Positions 21,891-31,947 of a stretch of 31,947 nucleotides of DNA are shown in pieces (the stretch's first letter is position 1; each line of letters begins with the position of its first letter). Below the pieces are notes generated by a model. The model was not told where the DNA came from, did no database searches, and saw only the letters and a list, made by a program, of their open reading frames with translations. Position numbers and translations under genes: made by a program. The stretch comes from Ophiosphaerella korrae (Eukaryota > Ascomycota > Dothideomycetes > Pleosporales > Phaeosphaeriaceae), in NCBI GenBank assembly GCA_028456385.1, contig JALNQF010000423.1, positions 1 through 31,947 on the forward strand, in the 5' to 3' direction.

Positions 21891-22330
21891 AACTAACATT
21901 ACTAACAATAGATAGAGAGATAATAGGGACGTCTAGCGTAAGACCTACTATAGTAATACTAAACGCCTTATCTAAGTCTAGCTTAGCTTCTAGAGCTACT
22001 AACTACTTAGCTAATTTCTTATTATTTAAGGCCTATATCTTATAAAGACAAGAGAGATAAGCTTAATTCTCTACTAGCTTACTCTATATAAGCTCCTAGA
22101 TACGCTTATACTTAGCTTTAGCTTCTACAATTTAAGATAGTAATTTCTCTTAAGTCTAGTTAATAGCTTTCCCTATTATTATTAAGCCTAGACGCAAGAA
22201 TAAGTATAATAAACTTACACCTAGAAAGAGAAATACTAGACACGTTATAAGAGCTACGTATATTTATATAAATATACGCCTTATAAGCTCTACTATTGTT
22301 TATAGAAATAATATAAAGAAGAGACTTAGG
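21850..22330 (-). pseudogene. Possible antisense ORF in the Gypsy-A tail (membrane segment plus coiled coil), copy 2
   Basis: Read on the - strand with TAA/TAG as former Gln codons. A hydrophobic run (LVFLFLGVSLLYLFL, about 22190-22260) leads into GKAIN (22159-22173). A charged, Leu-patterned stretch follows, with EAKAKYK, KLVEN and KKLAK, and ends in LVALEAKLDLDKAF near 21961. The same frame, without indels across the coiled-coil part, is present in copy 3 at 25990-26490. Coiled-coil proteins of this general look are frequent among fungal hypothetical proteins. A competing - strand frame (22160-22390) is stop-free for 76 codons in copy 2, and its last 62 codons or so are open in copy 3 too, so the true frame is uncertain. 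No start codon is evident. Confidence 0.35.
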
Positions 22331-22517
22331 GTTTAACTTAAGAGAAGTATAATAAAAGTAAGGAAATATTTCGACACTATTATATAACACGTAATTAGTA
22401 AAAAAGTAGTAACAACGTATAGATAAAATAGTTATAAGAGAGGATAAAGAACTCTATATTAATAAAGAAACTAGACTAATAACTCTAGCTCTAGGATAGG
22501 TAAACTAGGACCTACCT

Positions 22518-22531
22518 AAGAAGAGAGATAG
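22518..22531 (+). other. Polypurine tract of Gypsy-A copy 2
   Basis: The purine-rich AAGAAGAGAGATAG (13 of 14 purines) lies directly before the 3' LTR, where second-strand synthesis is primed. Copy 3 has the equivalent tract next to its 3' LTR. Confidence 0.75.
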
Positions 22532-22960
22532 TATTACAAGTATAACAGAAGAAATTAAGATAGAACTAATTAGTCCTAATCTAGGCGCTAATAAAGCATA
22601 AGACGAGCAAGGTAACAACCTTAATTAGGAAACTATATATAACTAGGATACCTAAGCTAATCTATAATCTATAGACTCTTAGTATTAATAGATTATAGAT
22701 TAAGATAATCTATAATCTACTAGTCTTAGTAACTATAGATTATAGATTACGACAAGTATATAGTTAGTAAGATATATATTATTAGGATAGTATTAGTAAT
22801 TTAATCCTTTAACTATAGAACGCTAATACAAGATAGTTATAAAATATCTTCTATTATTTATAAGTTATTATAGATTATAACCTAAGCTTTTACTATTAAC
22901 TCTTAATCTACTAATATCTTTTAGGCACTAAGAAGTCGACTCTAGTAACAACCTATTATA
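22532..22960 (+). repeat. Gypsy-A copy 2 3' LTR, 429 bp
   Basis: Same length as the 5' LTR; it begins TATTACAAGTATAAC and ends AACAACCTATTATA. G-to-A differences from the 5' LTR (ACGGGTG against ACAAGTA) fit RIP after insertion. AATAT follows at 22961-22965. Confidence 0.92.
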
Positions 22961-22965
22961 AATAT
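22961..22965. repeat. Right target-site duplication of Gypsy-A copy 2 (AATAT)
   Basis: This matches 15930-15934 exactly. The Copia sequence resumes immediately after it. Confidence 0.85.
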
Positions 22966-25367
22966 ACTATAAGCTTTATATATATATACTCTAGTAAGAT
23001 AATAAAGTAGTAATACTTTTATAGAAAAGTAAGATATACTTCTAGATTTAAGCTAAATAAGAAAAGATTATAATTAAAAGTACTCTAGTATATATATATA
23101 AGCTAAATAGAGGAGCTAAGAAAGCTAGTTAAGAAATAATAATAAAAGTAATTAAGATAAAGATAAGTACTAACTTACTAGAAAGACTCTAGCTAAAGAT
23201 AGTAGAGGTAGCTATATAGCTCTATAATATAAGCCTAAGCTACGCTTATAATATATAAGCTTTTAATATAGTACTTAATAGCTAGTTTAAATAATACTTT
23301 AGATACTATTAGCTTAAATAAGTAAGAGCTACTATAGTAGACCTTTAACTAGATTAAAGTAAAGTATATACTTATAGCTACTATATATATCTACTTAATA
23401 AAGAGTAAGTAGCTAGGTATAATAAGAGAGGCTTTAAAATAAGCTCTTAGAGCTATATTAGATATCTAGTAAGATATAGAGTATCTAATATATATAGGAT
23501 ATAAGTCTTAGAATTAGATTAGGTAATTATAACGCGTAATATAATATTTAATAAGTAGCTCTTTTATAATAAAAGGAGTAAAGCTTATTAAGAGCTTTTA
23601 AAGCTAAAGATTTAAAAACTTATTAATATATTATATAAAGACGTAGCGCGTAATATAAAAGAAACTTAAGATAATATATATAACTAGCTCTATAAAGTAG
23701 CTTAAATCCTAGAAAGTAACTAGTAAAGTAAGTACTTAAAGTAAAATCTAAGAGGTAGAGCTTTATATAATACTAAAAGCTAAGCTAACAAGCTAGCTAT
23801 CTTAGTAGAATAAGGAGTAAATCCTATATAAGTAGTAAGCTTAGTTAGTAAACTATATAAAATCTATATAGAGTAACTTAAGCTTAGTAGCTTTTAAACT
23901 CTAGAGTAAATACTTAAACCTAAAGAAGTTTAGTATATAAGTACTAATATTAATTATAGAAATTAATATAATAAAGTATCTAAAAGCTCTTAGAAATTAT
24001 AATTAACTAAAGAAGTAAGCGCCTTAGAGTAGCTAATAGATAAGAGTTTAATTTATTAAATAGCTACTTATTAAACTACTTTTCTTTAAGTAGCTATAGC
24101 TTCTATAGCTCTAAATAAAGTAGAGACTATTTCTTATTAAGTAGCTATATCTTATATAGCTCTAAATAATATAGTTAGAGCTTATTAGTAGTATATATAC
24201 TAGTAATAGCTACTACTAATATAATTAAGCTAAAGACTCTAAAATAACAAGCTAAATAAAAGTACTAAAAGCTTAAGTACTTACTTATTATTATATAAAC
24301 CTAAGTAAAGTAAATAAAGTAGTATACTAGATAAGCTACTCTTATAAGTACTAATAGACTATAACCTAAATATAGAGCTTACTATAGTAAACACTATAAT
24401 TATAGTAGCTACTTAGCTTAAGCTATAGCTATAGCTATAGCTATAAGCTTATCTATATTAAGATAAGCTACTACTACTACTATAGAATTAGAAGTATCTA
24501 TATATATACCTATATAGGTAGCTCTTTAAATAAGTAGCTTAGAAAGAAATTAATATACTACTAGTAGCTAGTACCTAGAAAGAGATAGAGCGCTTATAAT
24601 TAAGTAATTAGCTACTACCTTTAAAGTAGGTTTTTATATATAAACTTAACTAAAATAGCTACTTTTTTAAGTATAAAGCTTAGATTATAGTATATAAGGA
24701 CCTCTAAATAATTAATTTAATATAATTAACTTATACTACTATATTAGTAGCGTGCTTATTTTAAACTATAATAGTAATTATAGCTAAGTTTAACTTAGAA
24801 GTAGCTTAGTATAATATTATTACAGCTTTCTTCTATATATACTAAGATTATTAACTAGTAGTTATTTATAAGCTCTTAGATAGGTTTAAAGTAGCTAATA
24901 AGTATATTAAGCTTAATTAAGTACTATATAGACTTAAAGACTTACTACTTCTTTAGTATAAAGAGCTCTTAAAAATACTTAAATAAGCTAGTTTTATAGT
25001 TTTAAAAGAAGAGCTATTTTTATTCTATAATAAAGAGTATAAAATACTCTTTCTCTTCTATATTAATAATATATTAGTAATATATTTTAAAATTTACTAA
25101 TTAGAAGCTTACTAAATTATTAATAGAATTAAATAAGTATATAATATAGAAGATAAAAGTATAGTAAGCTAGTTTTTAAGCGTATAAGTAATATAGAGTT
25201 AGCTAGATAAGACTATTATACTTATCTATAATAAGTATATTAATAAGATAGTAAAAAAGTTTAATTTTATAAGCTCTATAAGCTTTTTAGTAACTTTATT
25301 ACTAGTAAAAAAGCTATAGCTAAGTAAAAAAAAGGCTTTAAAGTATAAAATTAAAAACTACTAAAAG
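22966..25367 (+). pseudogene. Copia integrase C-terminus, reverse transcriptase and RNase H-side relic
   Basis: Continuation of the Copia frame after the Gypsy insertion. The integrase end is clear near 23450-23560 (AYIGYLVRYRVSNIYRI, then VIITRNIIFN), matching the Copia 'GYLVGY-S-NIYRIW...TRDVIFDE' block. Reverse transcriptase follows: VLYRLKDLLLLQYKELLK (about 24925-24985, for 'ALYGLK-SP-LWY'), LFLFYNKEYKILFLFY, then YINN at 25059-25070 where active enzymes have YVDD. Toward the right edge SYIDKIVKKFN-like text (about 25230-25270) fits the region after the catalytic motif. A short AGCTAT repeat lies at 24420-24447. Copy 3 of Gypsy-A cuts it at 25368. Two Asp-to-Asn changes in the catalytic motif and many stops make it dead. 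Confidence 0.78.
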
Positions 25368-25795
25368 TATAAAGGAGGGCTTCTCTAGGGTTAACTTTTT
25401 AGTATCTTAAGGTATTAGTAGATTAAGAGTTAATAGTAAAAGCTTAGAGGTAATCTATAATAACTATAAATAATAGAAGATGTTTTATAACTATCTTGTA
25501 TTAGCGTTCTATAGTTAAAGGATTAAATTACTAATACTATCCTAATAATATATATCCTACTAACTATATACTTGTTATAATCTATAATCTATAGTTACTA
25601 AGATTAGTAGATTGTAGATTACTCTAATCTATAATCTATTAATACTAAGAATCTATAGATTATAGATTAACCTAGGTATCCTAGTTATATATAGTCTCTT
25701 AATTAAAGTTATTACTTTACTTGTCTTATACTTTATTAGCGCTTAGATTAAGACTAATTAGTTCTATCTTAATTTCTTTTATTACACCTATAACA
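25368..25795 (-). repeat. 3' LTR of Gypsy-A copy 3, 428 bp
   Basis: Read on the - strand it starts TGTTATAGGTGTAATAAAAG at 25795, keeping the canonical TG that RIP removed in copy 2. It follows the copy 2 LTR text, including both hairpin pairs. Its last 20 or so bases (25368-25385) differ from copy 2, reading GAGAAGCCCTCCTTTATA instead of GTAACAACCTATTATA. Confidence 0.85.
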
Positions 25796-25809
25796 CTATC
25801 TCTTCTTTT
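25796..25809 (-). other. Polypurine tract of Gypsy-A copy 3
   Basis: On the - strand AAAAGAAGAGATAG directly precedes the LTR start at 25795, equivalent to 22518-22531 in copy 2. Confidence 0.7.
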
Positions 25810-25989
25810 AAGTAGGTCTTAGTTTTCTTACCCTAAAGCTAGAAATATTAGTCTAGTTTCTTTGTTAATATAGAGTTCTTTATCTTCTCTTATACCTATT
25901 TTATCTATACGTTATTACTACCTTCTTACTAATTGCGTATTACGTAATAGTATTAAAATATTTCTTTACTCTTATTATACTTCTCTTAA

Positions 25990-26490
25990 GTTAAACCCTA
26001 AGTCTCTTCTTTATATTATTTCTATAAATAATAGTAAAGCTTATAAGGTATATATTTATATAAATATATATAGTTCTTATAATATATCTAGTATTTCTCT
26101 TTTTAAGTATAAGTTTATTACACTTATCTTTACGTCTAGGCTTAATAATAATAGGGAAAGCTATTAACTAGACTTAAGAGAAATTACTATCTTAAATTAT
26201 AGAGGCTAAAGCTAAGTATAAGTGTATCTAGGAGCTTACGTAGAGTAAGCTAGTAGAGAATTAAGCTCGTCTCTCTTGTCTTTATAAGATAAAGGCCTTA
26301 AATAATAAGAAATTAGCTAAGTAGTTAGTAGCTCTAGAAGCTAAGCTAGACTTAGATAAGGCGTTTAATATTACTATAGTAAGTCCTACGCTAAATATCT
26401 TTATTATCTCTCTATCTATTATTAGTAATATTAATTTTCTTAGTTTACTACTAGGTATTCTAGAAAGTTTTAATTTTAGAACTCCTTTAG
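25990..26490 (+). pseudogene. Possible antisense ORF in the Gypsy-A tail, copy 3
   Basis: Counterpart of 21850-22330, here on the + strand because the element is inverted. GGGAAAGCTATTAAC (26154-26168) opens the coiled-coil part, which runs to CTAGACTTAGATAAGGCGTT (26346-26365) in one frame with TAA/TAG at the same Gln positions as copy 2 and one position where copy 2 has TAG and this copy AAG. An upstream hydrophobic part is present. This is conserved length without indels, but coding is inferred only. Confidence 0.35.
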
Positions 26491-29400
26491 TTTCTTAAAG
26501 TAATTAAGGTTATCTTCTAGTTCCTATGTTTTTTCTTATAGTTATCCTTTTTTATCTATTCTTATCTATTTTACTAAGTAGTAGTTCCTACTATTATAGA
26601 ACTAGTATAGTAGGATTTTCTTAACTTCTTATTCTTCTTATTCTCTATACGTGTCTACTTTATATACTAGTAGTTCTACTTCTTATAGTACTTACTCTAG
26701 TAAAGCTATATAGAATATTAGGTATATCTTTATCTTATTTAGTAGCTTTAGTTTAAATATAACTAGTGTAACTTCTTTCTCTACTTTATATAGTCTTATC
26801 TTAATATAGTCTAGTTTTAAACTTAGTTATTTACTCTTAATATTCTTTTATACTAACTATACTTTTTCTCCCTCTTTAAATTAAAGTTCTTTTTTATACT
26901 TTCTATTATAGTACTTTATTATTTAGTTATATAAGAACTCTACGTCCTATCTTAGTTAATTATATATATCTTTAAGTCTATTAACAAAGTTTTCTTTTTT
27001 TAGAGACTAAGATATTTAGTCTCTTAGTATCTAGTATATATTAAGCTTAAATCTATAGTTTGTAAAAAAAAGTAATACTTTTATTACTATATTCTTTGCG
27101 CTATTATATACTAACTATACTATAGGTAGTAACTATACCTAATTATTCTAGTTGTAGTTAAGGTAGTATCTTAAGTATTATTCTACTATCTAATTTATTT
27201 ATTCTAACTATCTATCTATCTATAGATAATATGCTGTAGATATTACGTATTATATTCCTAATTACGCTATTATTATTCCTTATAGTTTTAATATAAATTA
27301 TATATCTCTATCTATAATAATTTTATCTAGTAGTCTATATTAACTAACTATAGTTTCTAGAACCTAGTATATAGTAACTTCTATCCTACTTTTCTCTTTA
27401 TATAGTCTAAAGTATAAGTACTTTATAAGTTTATCTACTATTATTAAGATTCTATTATACTTAACTCTTAATATTAAGTCCTTAGACTTAAGTAGCTTTA
27501 TAATACAGTCTATTGTAATAACTTTCTATAGTTATTCTAGTACTTCTACTAGTTATAATATTCTATATAGTATATATCTACTATACTTATTTTAGTAATA
27601 CTCTATATAGTCTTGTAGTACTTCTATTACTAATTATCTTACCTTTAAGATATAGTATTCTTATAGTAGCCTATCTAATATTTTCTTAATACCTTAGTAA
27701 CTATATACTAGTAATTTATAGAATTATCTTATAAATTCTCTCTAAATTTTTCTTAGAATATATATTCTTTTATAAGCTTATATAAATCTTTCTTAAGTTT
27801 CTAGTTTCTTTATTTTTTTAAATACTTCCTACGTTATTTTCTAAATCTATTTATCTAGTTTACTACTTATTCTTTTAAGTGTTATAGCTATCTTAGGTAT
27901 ATTTAGGACTAGATATCTTTCTTTATTCTTAACTAGAACTATACTAGTAGTGCTTACTTCTTCTTATAAGTCTAGTCTTCTACTAAGGGCGTCTATAAAT
28001 TAATTATCTTTCTCTTTTATATATATAATTTCTATATTAAATATTAATAAGTATTCCTACTATCTTATATAGTATTATAATAACTCTTTATTTATTATAA
28101 ATCTTATAAGATTCTTATATTCTATATAGACCTTTATCTAATATTTTACTCTTTGTAAATATACTCTCTATTATTTAAATACTTTATAGATTACTAGTAT
28201 CTCTTTATTATAGATTAAGTAGTTAAGTTCTACTATCTTTATCTTCTTAGAGAAGTATTTAACTAAGTATTCTTTTTTAGTCTCTAGGTTTTCTTGTATT
28301 AGTACTATTCTATAAACTAAATTAGATATATCTATTTTTACTATTACTAGTAGGTTTAGGTTATATATTCTAATAACTAGGTTCTCTATAAATTTTTTCT
28401 TAATCTTTCTATATACCTTATTATATTCCTTTATCTATTTAAATAGTATATCTTTTTTTATAAAGTTTATAATAGGTTCTATATCTTTAGACTATCTTAC
28501 TATTAACTTTCTATAAAAGTTTACTAGTCTATAAAATTATTATACTTCTTTTAGGTTTCTTAGTATTAGCTATTTATTAATTAACTTAATCTTTTCTAGG
28601 TTAATCTTAATCTTTCCTAGTTCTATAATAAATCCTAGAAAATCTATTTCTTTTATATAGAACTTGTATTTTCTTATCTTAAGAAATATTTTAGCTTCTA
28701 CTAGTTTTTCTAGTACTTTGTATATATATTGTATATATTCTTCCTCTATTTCTAAGAATATAAGGATATTATCTAAGTATATAAATATAAATATATCTAA
28801 GTACTCTCTTAGTACTATATTAATCCTTTCTTAGAATACTACTAGTATATTTATTAAGCTAAATAGTATAACTAAATATTTATATAATCCCTATTATATT
28901 CTAAATACTATTTTCTATTTATTACTTTTTTTAATTCTAATTTAGTAGTAGGCGTTCTAGATATCTAACTTTATAAAGATTATTACTTTTTATAGTTTAT
29001 CTTATATTATATCTATTTTTAGTAAAGGGTATTAGTTCTTGTTTATAACTACGTTAGTTTTTCTAAAGTCTATGTAAAGTCTTTTATTACTTATTCTTTT
29101 CTTATCTATAAAGATAAGTTTATAAGCTACTAAAGATTTAGATTCTCTTATCTATTTCTTTTTTATTACGTTTTAAATAAATACTTATTTAATTTTTAAC
29201 TCTTCTTCTATTTTCTAGTAGACTAGGCTCTACTTTACGTCTTTTCCTTCTTCTATTTCTATCGCTAAGTCCTATAGTTAATATTCTAGAAGGTAATCTT
29301 TAGGTTCTATAAGCTATTCTTCCTATTTCTTATATTCTTCTAGGAATTCTCCCTTATAGGTGTTCTTGTAGGCCTTTAACGTGTCTATTCTATAGTAGTT

Positions 29401-31947
29401 AATCTTCTCTATTCTCTAATTAATATATAGGTTAGTTATCTATAACTATAGTATACCTAATATTATATCTTATTTATTATTAATTGTTGTTATATCTATA
29501 ACTATATTCTTAATTTCTAGTCTTTCTAACCTTAGTATTAAAGGTACTATCTCGAACTATATAGGTTCCTAGAATAGTTTTCTTTTAATTATATTTAATT
29601 ATTAAGGGTATTTCTTTATTATATATTTTATTCCTTGTATTTTTATAAACTTCTTTAATATAAATTTTTTTATAGCTCTACTATTAATTTTTAATTATAC
29701 TTTCTTTCTTTAGTATATACCTATTTTTATAATATATAGGCCTCTTATACTTTCTAGCTTTTCTTACTTTAGTAATTTATTAAATTATCTATCTTTCTAA
29801 GGCTATAGTCTTATTTTAAGTTTATATTCTTTATATTTTAGATATTTATTATATATATATTTATACTATAGTCTTCTTTAGACGTATTTCTTAGATAGTT
29901 TTAGGCCTAGTCTTACTACTATATATCTATCTTCTAGGATTATTTCCTATTCTTAGATATTTTCTACTAGAATTACTCTTATATAGTTATAGCCTCTTCT
30001 CCTTATAGGCTATACGTTATTATTTACTTTAGGGTTTCTATATATAATATAATTCTTATCTAGGTATAATATCTATAATACTTTAAAGTGTACTAGGTGC
30101 TTTAGGTCTATTATCTTATTATCTCCCTCTTAGTATTTACTTCTATTAGGCGTGTCTATTATTAGGATATAGTATACTACTAGTACTTTAAGTGTATAGG
30201 CTTTATTAATCTATTACGTTTTTCTTATAAGATATTACTACTCTCTTTATATAAGTATTTTTCTTACTATAACTATATATTACTTTATCTATTCTTAAAA
30301 TAGTATAAACTTTATTTCTTTAAGATTATATTCTTTCTAGTCTTTATACGCTTCTTCTATACTTATAACTAGTAAGTATTTCTAAATAAACTTCTATTCT
30401 TTATTTTATTCCTTTATATCTATTATTATATAGCTATTATAACTATATATTATTAGCTAGGCGTACTCTATACTTCTTATACTAATCTATTTCTTACTTC
30501 TTTATAGTCCTTTAGAGGTAGTTGTAGTAGTCTCTTTATCTAGTACTAGTCCTTTAGCCTAGATTAATAGTACTAGAGGCCCTTCCCCTTCTAGATCTTT
30601 TACTAGTAAGTCTATTACTTAAGCTATTTCTTTTAGCTAAGCTTTTATTCTACTTTCTTTTATTATAGCTACTCTATATCTCTATTTCTATAAGAACTAT
30701 ACTACTCTCTACTTACTAGAAAGATATATATAGTAGTTATTATTATAATAAAAGGTCTAATAGAGCTTTATATATTATACCTCTTTACTCTTAGCTACTT
30801 TCTCTTAAAGTTTAGCCTATACTTATAGTACTTCCTTCTTTTTTTTAGTTGTCTTTAACTAAGTTTCTTTCTTTAGGTCTTTAATTTTATAGTCCTTTAT
30901 AAAGTATCCTAGTTTCCTATATTTATAGTATACTATATCCTTTTTTTTTTTTAATTAGTAGTCTTTCGCGTAGTAGCCTAGTTTACTATAATTAAAGTAC
31001 GTAAAGTCTTTACTCTTCTTTTTCCTTTTATCTTTATTTACGTTAAAAACTATAGAGTCTCCTTTATCGTAATTCTAGGTATAACCTCTATATTTATTCT
31101 TCTTCTATTCTTAGAGGTTATTGTTAATTTATATTACCTATTACTTTAGAGCTTCTAGTATCCTTAGTTTCTCTATATATATTATCTTGTATTAGATTTT
31201 TAAGTTAAGTCCTTGTTTAAATCGTAATATTAAGGCTAACTTGTTTTATTCTATATTCTACGATAGTTATTTAAATTATAATATATACTTAGAAACACTC
31301 TAACTTTATATAAGCTTTTCTAGCTATTCTTTAGCTTATTAGGTAATATCTATGTCTCTAAACGCTACTCTTATTCGTTTAGTAAAGTATTTATAACTTC
31401 TAAAAATAGCTTTAGTTTTATCCTTCTAGGTTATTAGAGAGTATATTGTATAATCTATCTAGTAAAGTTTATACTATCTTATTACGTCTTCTTTAAGGTA
31501 TAGTCTAATATATATTACCTTTTTTTCTTCTATATTAAAGTATAGTACTTGTACGTTTATCTAGAGTTATACTCAGGTAATAAAAGGTCTTAGTTTCTTT
31601 CTTATTCTATTAAACTTCTTAAGAATAGGTATCTTTAGTAGTTTCTTTATTATAGTTATTGCTAGGCGTTATATAATTAGTTTTATCTAATTTTATCTTT
31701 TAATAATAGCCTTAATTTATACTTTATTCTACTTTATATAATCTTAAAGCTCTTTATTTTATATTTCTAAGGCGTTAATTACTATCTTTATATCTTCTTT
31801 ATCTAAGATTAAGTTATTAATTCTTTCCTTAATTATTTCCTATATAGTACTATTAGACTTATAACTACTTTTAGGGGCTTTACTTATTTTAGTTAAACTT
31901 TCTACTATTATATTAGCTAGACTATACGCTACTTACGCTTTACTTCT
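26440..31947 (-). pseudogene. Gypsy-A copy 3 gag-pol polyprotein relic
   Basis: Same domain order as copy 2, read on the - strand: gag from the window edge leftward, zinc knuckles near 30890-31010 (Cys and His mostly Tyr), protease site near 29672-29690, reverse transcriptase with YLDN at 28768-28779, integrase about 27300-27700 and chromodomain about 26480-26660. Stops are TAA/TAG, as in copy 2. The gag N-terminus is inside the window, but the start region is at its very edge. Confidence 0.86.

Larger units (their letters stand above)
15935..22960 (+). mobile_element. Gypsy-A copy 2: complete 7,026-bp chromovirus LTR retroelement
   Basis: Two 429-bp LTRs flank an internal region of 6,168 bp, and 5-bp duplications AATAT lie outside. 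One internal frame carries gag with two zinc knuckles, protease, reverse transcriptase, integrase and chromodomain; a tail of about 650 bp and a polypurine tract follow. RIP has put stops through the frame and changed active-site residues, so it is not autonomous. It inserted into the Copia element. A second copy in the opposite orientation starts at 25368. Confidence 0.93.
13636..25367 (+). mobile_element. Copia-type retroelement, split by Gypsy-A copy 2 and cut by copy 3
   Basis: The 5' LTR is at 13636-13800. Gag, protease-like and integrase N-terminal parts follow to 15929. The element resumes at 22966 with the integrase C-terminus and runs through reverse transcriptase into the RNase H side until Gypsy-A copy 3 begins at 25368. 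Domain order PR-IN-RT is that of Copia (Pseudoviridae), not Gypsy. Removing 15935-22965 rejoins the element with a single AATAT. The 3' LTR must lie beyond the window. It inserted into Gypsy-B, whose relic ends at its left border. Confidence 0.85.
25368..31947 (-). mobile_element. Gypsy-A copy 3, opposite orientation, 5' LTR outside the window
   Basis: The element runs from its 3' LTR (25368-25795) through tail, chromodomain, integrase, reverse transcriptase, protease and gag to the window end. The end corresponds to about position 16385 of copy 2, so only some 20 bp of internal sequence and the 5' LTR are missing. The reverse-transcriptase motif reads YLDN (28768-28779). AAAAG at 25363-25367 would be its target duplication, but the partner lies outside. 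With copy 2 it forms inverted arms of about 6.6 kb around the 2.4-kb Copia spacer. Confidence 0.9.

Noticed and set aside
22160..22390. 76-codon - strand ORF as a real small gene
   Set aside because: It lies in the Gypsy-A tail and competes with the coiled-coil frame. It starts at a non-ATG or mutated site and has low complexity. Kept only as an alternative frame in the antisense finding.

Overview
The window looks like a filamentous ascomycete (Pezizomycotina) chromosome carrying strong marks of repeat-induced point mutation (RIP). About 85% of it is extremely AT-rich DNA in which CpA and TpG are almost gone and TpA dominates. Retroelement reading frames are still readable there, but with TAA/TAG where Gln or Trp codons are expected and Tyr or Asn where catalytic Cys or Asp are expected. 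The split gene in the GC-normal part has introns of 64 and 87 nt with fungal GT..AG ends and CTGAC/CTAAC branch sites. No ribosomal RNA, tRNA, CRISPR array or bacterial-type operon was seen.

Layout. 1-57: AGT microsatellite. 58-1150: RIP-degraded DNA holding a 165-bp Copia-type LTR (388-552). 1151-6425: a gene island of ordinary base composition, with one intact gene (histidine phosphatase / phosphoglycerate mutase family, 2338-3027, +), a 1.085-kb element with short terminal inverted repeats (3470-4554), a 5'-truncated three-exon acyl-CoA synthetase-like relic (4582-5428, +) and, convergent to it, an N-terminally truncated sirtuin relic (5700-6425, -). 6418-7049: a 632-bp fold-back palindrome against the broken end of the sirtuin. 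7050-31947: a nest of retroelements.

The nest, from older to younger: (i) Gypsy-B, a chromodomain-bearing Gypsy element on the - strand (12550-13635), cut by (ii) a Copia element on the + strand (5' LTR 13636-13800). The Copia is cut by (iii) Gypsy-A copy 2 (+, 15935-22960: complete, 429-bp LTRs, TSD AATAT) and again by (iv) Gypsy-A copy 3 (-, 25368 to beyond the window end). Gypsy-A copy 1 (+, 7913-10650) is truncated, much more heavily mutated, and carries a 425-bp TA-flanked fold-back MITE inside its LTR. Gypsy-A is a chromovirus-type element. In copy 2, the gag, protease, reverse transcriptase, integrase and chromodomain landmarks all lie in one reading frame.

Most unusual signal: between the chromodomain and the 3' LTR, Gypsy-A keeps a tail of roughly 650 bp. 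Its antisense strand reads, in both copies that have it, as a possible membrane segment followed by a coiled coil, broken only by TAA/TAG. This may be an antisense accessory gene, but coding is inferred, not shown. No function can be assigned to 553-1150, 1151-2337, 7050-7912 or 10651-12549.
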